DNA of 5,852 nucleotides. Source: Candidatus Bathyarchaeota archaeon. Lineage in GTDB: Archaea; Thermoproteota; Bathyarchaeia; Bathyarchaeales; B26-1. The translations under genes were made by a program, and so were the position numbers. The stretch is taken from positions 1-5,852 of the forward strand of contig QMYL01000073.1 of the NCBI GenBank assembly GCA_003662645.1, read 5' to 3'. Below are positions 1 to 5,708 of this stretch, one piece after another (the first letter of the stretch is position 1; every line of letters begins with the position of its first letter). The notes below the pieces were generated by a model. It made no database searches. It was not told the origin of the DNA and was given only the letters and a program-made list of their open reading frames with translations.

Positions 1-742
1 CCTCAGCCTTCTCAACCGCGCCGGGTATATCCTCGCCCAGGGCTAGGTATCCGGCTATAGCGGCCGAGAAGACGCAGCCACCACCATGGGGTTCTAGGTC
101 AAACCTGGGCTTCTCAAACGACCTAAACCTCCCATCATGGTATAGGATGTCACGTACAACCTCGCCCTCCAAGTGGCCCCCCTTCAAGACAACAGCCTCG
201 GCTCCCAACCGCGCCAGCTCCCTAGCCGCCTCCTCAGCATCCCTCAAACCCCTAATCTCAACCCCCGATAGGACCTCAGCCTCGTATCTATTCGGCGTTA
301 AGACCGTTGCCCTAGGAACCATGCATTCACGCAGGACCTCGACATCCTCAACCCTCATGAGAGGGTCCCCACTGCCAGCCCTCAGAACCGGATCAACAAC
401 AACCCTCAAGCCATACCTATCAATGGCCTCAGAGACAACCCTCACAACCTCCCCGGAGTAGAGCATCCCAGTCTTCGCGACGTCAACCCCCACATCCTCC
501 ATAACAGCCTCTATCTGCCTCCTAACAAAATCCGGCGGGATGGGGTGTATCCCATAAACCCCAAGGGTGTTCTGGGCCGTAACAGCAGTCACAACACACG
601 TACCATAGACGCCGAGTGCGGAGAAGGTCTTAAGATCGGCCTCAACACCAGCACCACCCCCACTATCCGACCCAGCGATGGTCATGGCGCATGGCGGGGC
701 CCTATACGATCCTCCAATTGTTGCTCCATCCATCCTTATCAT
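1..742 (-). CDS. thiD: Hydroxymethylpyrimidine/phosphomethylpyrimidine kinase ThiD (3' end beyond the window)
   Basis: Ribokinase-fold enzyme that phosphorylates HMP and then HMP-P to HMP-PP for cytosolic thiamine diphosphate synthesis. The visible 247 codons carry the ThiD motifs in order: TIAGSDSGGGAG (21-32) followed by the substrate-loop segment VEADLKTF (33-40), VAKTGML (88-94), VVDPV...SGDPLM (115-129), TPNRYEAEVL (149-158), KGGH (187-190), and the anion-hole/catalytic Cys segment HGGGCVFSAAIA (219-230, Cys223). Residue 34 is Glu where I recall Gln in many bacterial enzymes. The usual GTGC is GGGC here. Roughly 20-30 residues are missing at the C-terminus. Archaeal ThiD is often fused to ThiN, and whether this one is cannot be seen. 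The ATG at 742 was chosen because a TATA box at 770-776 would start transcription a few bases before it. In-frame ATGs at 760 (probably upstream of the transcript), 733 and 685 are alternatives. The leader is too short for a TPP riboswitch. Confidence 0.93.
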   Translation of the reverse strand, partial: MIRMDGATIGGSYRAPPCAMTIAGSDSGGGAGVEADLKTFSALGVYGTCVVTAVTAQNTLGVYGIHPIPPDFVRRQIEAVMEDVGVDVAKTGMLYSGEVVRVVSEAIDRYGLRVVVDPVLRAGSGDPLMRVEDVEVLRECMVPRATVLTPNRYEAEVLSGVEIRGLRDAEEAARELARLGAEAVVLKGGHLEGEVVRDILYHDGRFRSFEKPRFDLEPHGGGCVFSAAIAGYLALGEDIPGAVEKAE

Positions 743-769
743 CCCAGATAGTCTAGGCATCGAGAATGG

Positions 770-776
770 TATATAA
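770..776 (-). promoter_or_regulatory. TATA box of thiD, probably giving a near-leaderless mRNA
   Basis: The minus strand reads TTATATA. Its centre lies about 31 bases upstream of the ATG at 742. With the usual archaeal distance of about 25-27 bases from TATA centre to transcription start, the mRNA would begin around 746-748, leaving a leader of only about 4-6 bases. I see no Shine-Dalgarno site before 742, which fits leaderless translation. The position is visible; the start site is inferred. Confidence 0.6.
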
Positions 777-790
777 GCGATTATGAAGAT

Positions 791-796
791 AAAAAA
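791..796 (-). terminator. Oligo-T terminator after the glycosyltransferase gene
   Basis: On the minus strand a run of six T (within ACAATTTTTTATC) begins 13 bases after the TAA stop of the glycosyltransferase gene. There is no clear hairpin, as is normal for archaeal intrinsic termination. The thiD TATA box follows about 15 bases further on, which supports separate transcription of the two genes. Confidence 0.5.
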
Positions 797-808
797 TTGT
801 CCTTCGGT

Positions 809-1954
809 TTAGGCGTCTCCGATTATTCTCTTGTAAACCTTTAGGGTCTCCTCGGCGGCTCTGTCCCAGGTGAAGTTCCTCTCAACTATCATCCTCCCGT
901 TCTCACCCATCCTCCTCCTCATCCTGTCATCCTTAAGGAGCTCTATGATCCTCAGCGCCAACATGCTTACATCCCTTGGCTTAACGAGAAACCCGTTGAC
1001 GCCGTCCTTTATGACCTCCCTCACATTCGGAACGTCATAGGCAACCGCCGGTTTCCTACATGCGTTCGCCTCAGCGAGGACTATTCCAAAACCCTCGACG
1101 AGTGAAGGTAAGACGAGTAGATGGGAGGATTTCATAACCCTCGCAGCCTCCTTGAAGCCCACGCTACCCAAGAATTTAACCTTAGAGCCCAACTTGAGAG
1201 CCTCCGCTAGGTCTCTAGCCCTCCCCATTAGGGGTCCAGAGCCAGCTATGGTTAGTCTCGCGTCAGGGATGGATTTCAAAACTATACTGAAAGCCTTTAT
1301 AAGGTCGAATGCATTCTTCCTTCCCTCGAGGTGGCCCACATAGCAGACTGAGGGTTCATGGCTTTCTTCCACATCTATAGAATCGTAGAATTGAATGTCA
1401 ACCCCATTATAAACGACGAATACCTTCTCGGGATCCACCCCCATCGAGATGAGCTCCTCCTTCGTCCCCCTACTCACGGTTATGTACGCATCATAGTTCA
1501 GCTTTACATCCACATCCTCCACCATGCAGCCGAAGACTTTTGGGAGCAATCCGTAGCCTGGCAGATTAAGCCCACACAAGTGATGCCAAAGTATTCCATC
1601 AGACGTTAGGACTATCCTTACACCCCTCAACCTCGCAGCCAAGTAGCTTGGAAGAGGGGGGAACAACCAATTGGTGTTTATGATATCAAAGTCCCCGCTT
1701 TTTAGGAGCGACTTGAAGAGGTAGGGAACTGATAAGGCCCTCCTGAGATAGGAGGATGCTTTAAGCACAGGTGGGCCGACCCTATGTACATGTATCCCGC
1801 TGACCTCCTCTTCTCTGGGTGCCCCAGGATACATCTGGCAGTATATGTGAACCTCATTACGTAAGGCAAGCCTCTTACCGACCTCGTATATCCTACGTAG
1901 CCTACCACTGGGTAGGGGGAAGAACTCCTCAGCGGTGAAGCATATTCTGAGCAA
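809..1954 (-). CDS. Glycosyltransferase family 4 (GT-B fold) protein
   Basis: This 381-residue protein has the normal length of a GT4 retaining glycosyltransferase, which moves a sugar from a nucleotide-sugar to a lipid-linked or glycan acceptor at the cytoplasmic face of the membrane. The N-terminal acceptor domain starts with RICFTAEEFFPLPSGR (3-18). The linker holds YNGVD (182-186). The donor domain begins CYVGHLEGRKN (204-214), has IAGSGP (236-241), and carries the GT4 EX7E motif EGFGIVLAE (287-295: Glu287, Glu295), followed by DGVNGFLVKP (317-326). There is no signal peptide or convincing membrane helix. The start is TTG at 1954: the codon two upstream in frame is TGA (1960-1958), and no ATG follows until well inside the acceptor domain. 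A GGTGG lies 11 bases upstream. No sugar-biosynthesis or membrane-glycan genes adjoin it, so donor and acceptor are unknown. N-glycan, S-layer or polar-lipid glycosylation is possible. Confidence 0.9.
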   Translation of the reverse strand: MLRICFTAEEFFPLPSGRLRRIYEVGKRLALRNEVHIYCQMYPGAPREEEVSGIHVHRVGPPVLKASSYLRRALSVPYLFKSLLKSGDFDIINTNWLFPPLPSYLAARLRGVRIVLTSDGILWHHLCGLNLPGYGLLPKVFGCMVEDVDVKLNYDAYITVSRGTKEELISMGVDPEKVFVVYNGVDIQFYDSIDVEESHEPSVCYVGHLEGRKNAFDLIKAFSIVLKSIPDARLTIAGSGPLMGRARDLAEALKLGSKVKFLGSVGFKEAARVMKSSHLLVLPSLVEGFGIVLAEANACRKPAVAYDVPNVREVIKDGVNGFLVKPRDVSMLALRIIELLKDDRMRRRMGENGRMIVERNFTWDRAAEETLKVYKRIIGDA

Positions 1955-2013
1955 CTCTCAGTTTTCCACCATCAGGGATAGGAACACCCCATCCCCCTAA
2001 GTTTATGGGTGAG

Positions 2014-2019
2014 TTTATA
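2014..2019 (-). promoter_or_regulatory. Candidate TATA box for the glycosyltransferase gene
   Basis: The minus strand reads TATAAA about 62 bases upstream of the TTG start, predicting a leader of roughly 35 bases that includes GGTGG (1970-1966). A second TATA-like TTTATA (2050-2045) lies further up, closer to the gyaR stop. gyaR shows no oligo-T tract downstream, so read-through from gyaR is an alternative. Choice between the two boxes is uncertain. Confidence 0.4.
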
Positions 2020-2060
2020 CATCAAAGCTGCTGATAAAGCTTCGTATAAAGGTGGGGATG

Positions 2061-3071
2061 TTATGTTGTTGGTGGTCTCACCTTCAGGACCTCCTTGTTC
2101 ACCAGGTTTGGTGGCACCTCCCCTTCTAGTATGGCTGTTAGGTTCTCAACTGCCATGATGGCCATCCGCTTTCTGGTCTCGTAGCTTGCGCTTGCTATGT
2201 GTGGTGAGGCTGTTACGTTCTCGAGTTTGAGCAGTGGGTTGTCTGGGTCTGTTGGTTCCTTCTCCCAGACGTCTAGGCCCGCAGCCCATATCCAACCTTC
2301 CTTGAGGGCCTTGTATAGGGCCTTCTCGTCAACTACGGGACCGCGGGATGTGTTTATTAAGCATGCAGTCCTCTTCATGAGTTTGAGTCTATCCTCGTTT
2401 ATTAGGTGGTGTGTTGACGGTAGTAGGGGTACGTGGAGGGTTACGAAGTCCGACTCTTTGAGTAGTGTTTCGAGGTCGACGTATTCCGCCCCCAGCTCCT
2501 CCTCAACCTTCTTGTTTCTGACGATGTCGTAGTAGAGTATCCTCATGTTCATCCCCTTCGCCCTCCTAGCTACGGCTGAGCCTATCCTCCCCATCCCGAT
2601 TATGCCTATGGTCTTACCCCATACGTCCTGTCCTAGGAGCATCATCAGGCCCCATGGTATCTTCCACTTCCCGCCCCTCACGTATCTGTCCGCCTCAGCT
2701 ATCCTCCTCGCCGTGGCCATCAGGAGGGCGAAGGCATAATCGGCTGTTGTCTCGGTCAGTACCCCCGGTGTGTTGGTTACATATATCCCCTTCTCGGTTG
2801 CCGCCTCGACATCGATGTTGTCGTAGCCCACGGCTACTTGGCTTATACCCTTCAGCCGCTCCCCAGCCGCCTCTATGACCTCCCGGTCTATCCTGTCGGT
2901 TAGGAGGCAGCATATCCCATCGACCTCCTTAACCTTCTCTATGAGCACGCTCTTCGGGGGCGGGGTCTCCCCAGGCCAGACCTCAACCTCGAACTTCGAT
3001 TTCAGGATGTTTAGGGCCTCCTCTGGTAGTGCTCTTGTCACAAAGACCTTCTTTCGAGCGGTCTCACCCAT
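2061..3071 (-). CDS. gyaR: D-2-hydroxyacid dehydrogenase, glyoxylate/hydroxypyruvate reductase type
   Basis: Cytosolic enzyme predicted to reduce glyoxylate to glycolate and/or hydroxypyruvate to D-glycerate. Its 336 residues match the length of archaeal GyaR proteins. The N-terminal substrate domain starts VFVTRALPEEAL (9-20) and includes the substrate-loop segment ISQVAVGYDNID (76-87). The Rossmann domain has VWGKTIGIIGMGRIG (150-164; GxGxxG at 159-164). The catalytic set is Arg243 (NTSRGPVVDE), Glu272 (KEP) and His291 (SPHIAS). The C-terminus PPNLVNKEVLKVRPP closely resembles Thermococcales GyaR as I remember it. After beta-2 the sequence is YYDIVRNKK; the Asp (182) suggests NADH rather than NADPH. 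The ATG at 3071 has GGGAG (3081-3077) five bases upstream. It diverges from the Fe-ADH gene. A D-3-phosphoglycerate dehydrogenase role is less likely because there is no ACT domain and the C-terminus is GyaR-like. Confidence 0.93.
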   Translation of the reverse strand: MGETARKKVFVTRALPEEALNILKSKFEVEVWPGETPPPKSVLIEKVKEVDGICCLLTDRIDREVIEAAGERLKGISQVAVGYDNIDVEAATEKGIYVTNTPGVLTETTADYAFALLMATARRIAEADRYVRGGKWKIPWGLMMLLGQDVWGKTIGIIGMGRIGSAVARRAKGMNMRILYYDIVRNKKVEEELGAEYVDLETLLKESDFVTLHVPLLPSTHHLINEDRLKLMKRTACLINTSRGPVVDEKALYKALKEGWIWAAGLDVWEKEPTDPDNPLLKLENVTASPHIASASYETRKRMAIMAVENLTAILEGEVPPNLVNKEVLKVRPPTT

Positions 3072-3132
3072 AATCTCTCCCTTCTCAGTTTGTTAATTAC
3101 TCCACAGCTAGTATTTCATGAAAAACTGGGTC

Positions 3133-3138
3133 TTTAAA
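3133..3138 (-). promoter_or_regulatory. Candidate TATA box for gyaR
   Basis: The minus strand reads AAAATTTAAAG here, with a TTTAAA core about 62-67 bases upstream of the ATG, predicting a leader of about 38 bases that contains the GGGAG ribosome site. An AT-rich TAATTAAC nearer the gene (about 3093-3100) would give a leaderless mRNA, but the good Shine-Dalgarno site argues against it. Confidence 0.4.
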
Positions 3139-3181
3139 TTTTCGACGTTGGTCGTTGTGTTGGTATGTTCAAGCTCAAAAG

Positions 3182-3188
3182 TTTTTAT
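3182..3188 (+). promoter_or_regulatory. Candidate TATA box for the Fe-ADH gene
   Basis: The plus strand reads TTTTTATAG. With the usual archaeal spacing the transcript would begin around 3208-3212, immediately at or before the GGAGG ribosome site (3211-3215). An AATAAAATA stretch at 3199-3207 is closer to the gene and would remove the ribosome site from the mRNA, so it is less likely to be the promoter. Confidence 0.5.
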
Positions 3189-3210
3189 AGATATGCCTAA
3201 TAAAATACAT

Positions 3211-3215
3211 GGAGG
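3211..3215 (+). promoter_or_regulatory. Shine-Dalgarno site fixing the Fe-ADH start
   Basis: GGAGG lies eight bases before the ATG at 3224, the usual spacing. This favours that ATG over the in-frame ATG at 3239. The site is also the second and third codons of a tiny reading frame, ATG GAG GGA TGA, at 3209-3220. Confidence 0.75.
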
Positions 3216-3223
3216 GATGAGGC

Positions 3224-4492
3224 ATGTATAGGGATGATATGAAGCGTGCTGAACAGCTTCTTAGGGAGTTTAAGGGTGAAGACTACACCTTCGGGGAGAA
3301 GGCTCTGGAAAAGATCGGGAAGTACTCCGACAGGGTTGGGAAGAGCATAGCCATAATAAGCGGTAGGACGGGGCATAGATTGGGGATAGTAGATACCGTA
3401 ACCGAGATCATGACCGGGAAGGGAATAAAGGTTCTCGATGTATTCGATGGAGCCCGCCCGAACACGCCGAGGGAGGACGTTTATAGACTCGCCTACCAGC
3501 TCTCCAGGTCTGGATGCGAAGGCGTCGTAGCGATAGGCGGTGGGAGCTGTCTCGATGCGGCTAAGGCCGCCCTCGTCCTCTCGATCTATGGAGGCGTGAT
3601 CGACGACTACTTCGGAACAGGGAGGGTCACCGAGAAATCAGGTGGGGAGAGGATACCTTTGATAGCCGTCCAGACGGCGAGCAGCTCAGCCTCGCACCTA
3701 ACGAAGTACTCCAACATAACCGATATGGTTACGCACCAGAAGAAGCTTATAGTGGATGAATCCATAGTTCCGAGGGGCGCCGTCTTCCAGTACGACGTAA
3801 CGAGAACTATGCCCCCAAACTTCACAAAGGACGGCGCGTTGGATGGTATAGCCCACTGCTGGGAGGTCTGGATGGGGGCGACGGGGAAGGATTACTACCA
3901 AAGGGTGAGTGAGGTTGCATACCTCGGTATAAAGTTGATAGTTAACGCGCTCCCCGAGGCTCTGAAGGATGGTGAAAACCTTGAAGCCAGGTATGCCCTC
4001 GGACTTGGAACCGACCTCGGCGGATACTCCATAATGCTCGGCGGAACGAACGGACCCCACCTCGGGAGCTTCTCCTTGGTCGATGTATTGACACATGGCA
4101 GGGCGTGCGCGGTCTTGAACCCATACTACACGGTTCTCTTCTCATCCGCCATACAAGATCAGCTTCGCAGGGTTGCCGAGATATACGTGGACGCAGGCTT
4201 CATGAGAGAGAGCGAGAAGGGCTTGACGGGTAGAAGGCTCGCTGAGGCTGTGGCTGGGGCTATGATAAGGTTCTCTGAGAGCATAGAGTTCCCGACAACC
4301 CTTGAGGAGGCGGGTGCAACCAGGGAGCACATCGAGAGGATGATAAGGGCTGCTAAGGACCCACAACTTAAGATGAAACTCCAGAACATGCCGATACCGA
4401 TGGATGCCGAGGCAGGGGACGTCGATAGGCTGATGAAGCCAACCCTCGAGGCAGCATACACGGGCGACCTAAGCCTGATACCCGAGATATAA
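3224..4492 (+). CDS. Iron-containing alcohol dehydrogenase (group III ADH family)
   Basis: NAD(P)-dependent oxidoreductase interconverting an alcohol and an aldehyde or ketone, probably cytosolic. At 422 residues it is slightly longer than typical family members (about 380-400). The N-terminal nucleotide domain has FGEKALEKIG (23-32) and the dinucleotide signature IGGGSCLDAAKA (104-115: GGGS 105-108, Asp111, Lys114). The helical metal domain has the four expected ligands: Asp207 and His211 (ALDGIAHCWE), His279 (NGPHLGSF) and His291 (LTHGRACAV). The Fe2+ site is therefore intact, although Zn or other metals occur in the family. Sequence around the ligands differs from the usual DALTHAIEAY and HG(x)ANA patterns, so this is a divergent subfamily and the substrate cannot be named; lactaldehyde, glycolaldehyde or butanol-type substrates are all possible. 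It is transcribed divergently from gyaR and ends before an oligo-T terminator. Confidence 0.92.
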   Translation: MYRDDMKRAEQLLREFKGEDYTFGEKALEKIGKYSDRVGKSIAIISGRTGHRLGIVDTVTEIMTGKGIKVLDVFDGARPNTPREDVYRLAYQLSRSGCEGVVAIGGGSCLDAAKAALVLSIYGGVIDDYFGTGRVTEKSGGERIPLIAVQTASSSASHLTKYSNITDMVTHQKKLIVDESIVPRGAVFQYDVTRTMPPNFTKDGALDGIAHCWEVWMGATGKDYYQRVSEVAYLGIKLIVNALPEALKDGENLEARYALGLGTDLGGYSIMLGGTNGPHLGSFSLVDVLTHGRACAVLNPYYTVLFSSAIQDQLRRVAEIYVDAGFMRESEKGLTGRRLAEAVAGAMIRFSESIEFPTTLEEAGATREHIERMIRAAKDPQLKMKLQNMPIPMDAEAGDVDRLMKPTLEAAYTGDLSLIPEI

Positions 4493-4729
4493 AAGGCAGA
4501 ACGGGTTCAATCCCTTAGGGTTAAGCCTTTTTTTATCCAAGATAAGTAAGGGCGAGCCACATCAGTATGGTTAGGCGTTAAGGGATCCTCCAGGGGCATG
4601 TCTCATATTTACAGCGATAACGGGTGGAGCTCAAATCTTATAAGGGGTATCTTGAGGAGGAATGGGGTGCAGGTACGTCAAGGCCTACTCAACAACAGAA
4701 TAGCTACGCGCACACGATGCGAGTTGAAC
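4493..4729 (+). other. Convergent intergenic gap with no assignable gene
   Basis: This 237-base gap separates the 3' ends of the Fe-ADH and trmI genes. It holds the Fe-ADH terminator, an 8-bp inverted repeat (ATCCCTTA at 4510-4517, TAAGGGAT at 4579-4586), and an unexplained plus-strand frame open from 4550 to its stop at 4739-4741. The only ATG in that frame is at 4598, giving 47 codons (MSHIYSDNGWSS...) that overlap the trmI 3' end by 12 bases. I see no ribosome site of good spacing. Its codons (CGA, CGT, CGC, CAA, TTA) differ from the neighbours, so I do not call it a gene. I found no tRNA, C/D-box or SRP-like signature on either strand. On the minus strand, trmI has no T-tract directly downstream. 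Confidence 0.5.
4528..4534 (+). terminator. Oligo-T terminator after the Fe-ADH gene
   Basis: A run of seven T on the plus strand, 36 bases after the TAA stop, preceded by GGGTTAAGCC. A small CCCTTAGGG element just before it could form only a weak hairpin. This fits archaeal T-tract-driven termination. Confidence 0.6.
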
Positions 4730-5515
4730 TTAGGTCCTTAAAGCCTTGCGTGCGAAGGTTATGTATCCGGTATGACCCGTCATCAGGGTCTCAGGTCTAG
4801 TTCTACCCCTCTCCACCCTCATCCTCCTCATCAGACACTCGATGGTCTCGACCGCCTTAAACCCGTTCTCCTTCAGGGCCTCAACGGTCTTCACAACCTG
4901 GTCTATCGTTGGGCTGAAGGAGGCGAAGACTCCGCTTCCCCTCAGCGCCTCGTAGGCGTGGGGTACGACGAGCCATGGGGTCGCCATATCCAAGATAACC
5001 GCGTCTACATCCCTCTCCTCTATACCCTCGGTTACATCCCTATTCTTTATATCAACGTATTCGAGTAGACCAGCCCTTTTTAGGTTTCTGGTTGCAACCT
5101 CGATGAACTCCTCCCTTATCTCGTAGCTGTATACGTGTCCGTCCGGTTTGACGTAGTAGGCTAGGGCAGTCGTTAGGGCTCCAGTTCCGGTTCCAGCCTC
5201 CACAACCCGGCTTCCGGAGTGTATCCCCATGAAGGTTATGATTAAGGCTATATCCTTTGGGTAGATTATCTGTGTACCCCTAGAGGACTTGAATACGTAG
5301 TCCCTCAAAGTAGGCTTGAAGGCTACAAACTCAACATCCAAGCTGCTCTTTATCTTGGTTCCATACTCCCTCCCGATGAGCTCCCCAAGGTCTATGAAAC
5401 CCTTATGGGTGTGGAACCTCCTATACTCAGCCTTGACCAGATATGTTCTCCTGTCGTCTAGGAAGAGGAGGACATTATCCCCCTCACGTATGGTGTTGGA
5501 ATCTCCACAGCTCAA
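4730..5515 (-). CDS. trmI: tRNA (adenine-N1)-methyltransferase TrmI (m1A57/m1A58)
   Basis: SAM-dependent class I methyltransferase that acts as a homotetramer on the tRNA T-loop. Archaeal members methylate A58 and, in those studied, also A57 on the way to 1-methylinosine; this supports tRNA stability at high temperature. Its 261 residues are close to the family norm. An N-terminal beta-rich domain includes FHTHKGFIDLGELIG (34-48). TQIIYPKD (81-88) leads into SAM motif I VEAGTGTGALT (105-115). Glu132 (YSYEIREE) should bind the SAM ribose, and Asp176 in ILDMATPW (174-181) is the expected catalytic acid. FSPTIDQV (200-207) and MTGHTGYITFARK (245-257) complete the fold. The only cysteines are 3 and 227. 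The start is TTG at 5515: upstream in frame there is only a TAA at 5563-5561 and no other start codon. GAGG (5526-5523) sits seven bases before it, inside a possible hairpin. Confidence 0.95.
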   Translation of the reverse strand: MSCGDSNTIREGDNVLLFLDDRRTYLVKAEYRRFHTHKGFIDLGELIGREYGTKIKSSLDVEFVAFKPTLRDYVFKSSRGTQIIYPKDIALIITFMGIHSGSRVVEAGTGTGALTTALAYYVKPDGHVYSYEIREEFIEVATRNLKRAGLLEYVDIKNRDVTEGIEERDVDAVILDMATPWLVVPHAYEALRGSGVFASFSPTIDQVVKTVEALKENGFKAVETIECLMRRMRVERGRTRPETLMTGHTGYITFARKALRT

Positions 5516-5577
5516 TTCCCGGCCTCTCCCGGAGGGGAAGACATTTATCGGTCTATAATCTTATCAACGGCGGGTGG

Positions 5578-5586
5578 TATATTAAA
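5578..5586 (-). promoter_or_regulatory. Candidate TATA box for trmI
   Basis: The minus strand reads TTTAATATA, predicting a start near 5556 and a leader of about 40 bases that contains the purine-rich ribosome site. A nearer ATTATAG (about 5563-5557) is an alternative that would shorten the leader to about 17 bases. The assignment rests on base composition and spacing only. Confidence 0.4.
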
Positions 5587-5627
5587 GTAGGTGTGGATAT
5601 AATATTAAGGAGCAGCATCTCGGTGAA

Positions 5628-5635
5628 TTTTTAAA
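5628..5635 (+). promoter_or_regulatory. Candidate TATA box for the gene at the right edge
   Basis: TTTTTAAA on the plus strand, with its centre about 77 bases before the ATG at 5709, would give a leader of about 50 bases. It and the trmI box lie back to back in a 193-base divergent region (5516-5708). The leader is purine-rich, but I see no recognisable structure in it. Confidence 0.35.
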
Positions 5636-5708
5636 TCATCGGATGGGAGAATAGAATTTGTAAACCGGAGATGGTGAAGGAAAGCCGGATTGAAGGTATG
5701 GATTAGAG

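Noticed and set aside
1702..1908. Open frame of 68 codons antisense-phase to the glycosyltransferase gene
   Set aside because: It lies wholly inside the GT4 gene on the same strand in another frame, has no ribosome site and no family resemblance: a shadow frame.
1955..1960. CTGAGA on the minus strand before the glycosyltransferase start, resembling the TPP riboswitch core, in a window that has a thiamine gene
   Set aside because: The other conserved TPP elements (GGGG partner helix, ACCC..GAACCTG segment) are absent nearby, and it precedes the wrong gene. A six-base match is expected by chance.
1961..2030. C/D-box-like pieces (TTGATGT, CTGATGG, CTGA) on the minus strand in the gap before the glycosyltransferase gene
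   Set aside because: No proper RTGATGA C box; the D' and C' candidates overlap, and no terminal stem closes the element.
2014..2050. Imperfect direct repeat (CATCAAAGC / TGATAAAGC on the plus strand) upstream of the glycosyltransferase gene
   Set aside because: Short, imperfect and AT-biased; equally explained by two adjacent TATA-like boxes.
3698..4096. Minus-strand open frame of 132 codons inside the Fe-ADH gene
   Set aside because: The plus-strand frame has the complete Fe-ADH motif set. The antisense product has no recognisable domain and no promoter signal.
4503..4514. GGGTTCAATCCC, resembling a tRNA T-arm
   Set aside because: The five-base stems do not pair around a TTCRANY loop, and the upstream bases are the Fe-ADH coding end, so no acceptor or anticodon arm can be built.
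4598..4741. A confident small-protein gene call for the 47-codon ORF in the convergent gap
   Set aside because: No ribosome site of good spacing, atypical codons, overlap with the trmI 3' end, and no recognised homology; kept as a finding only.
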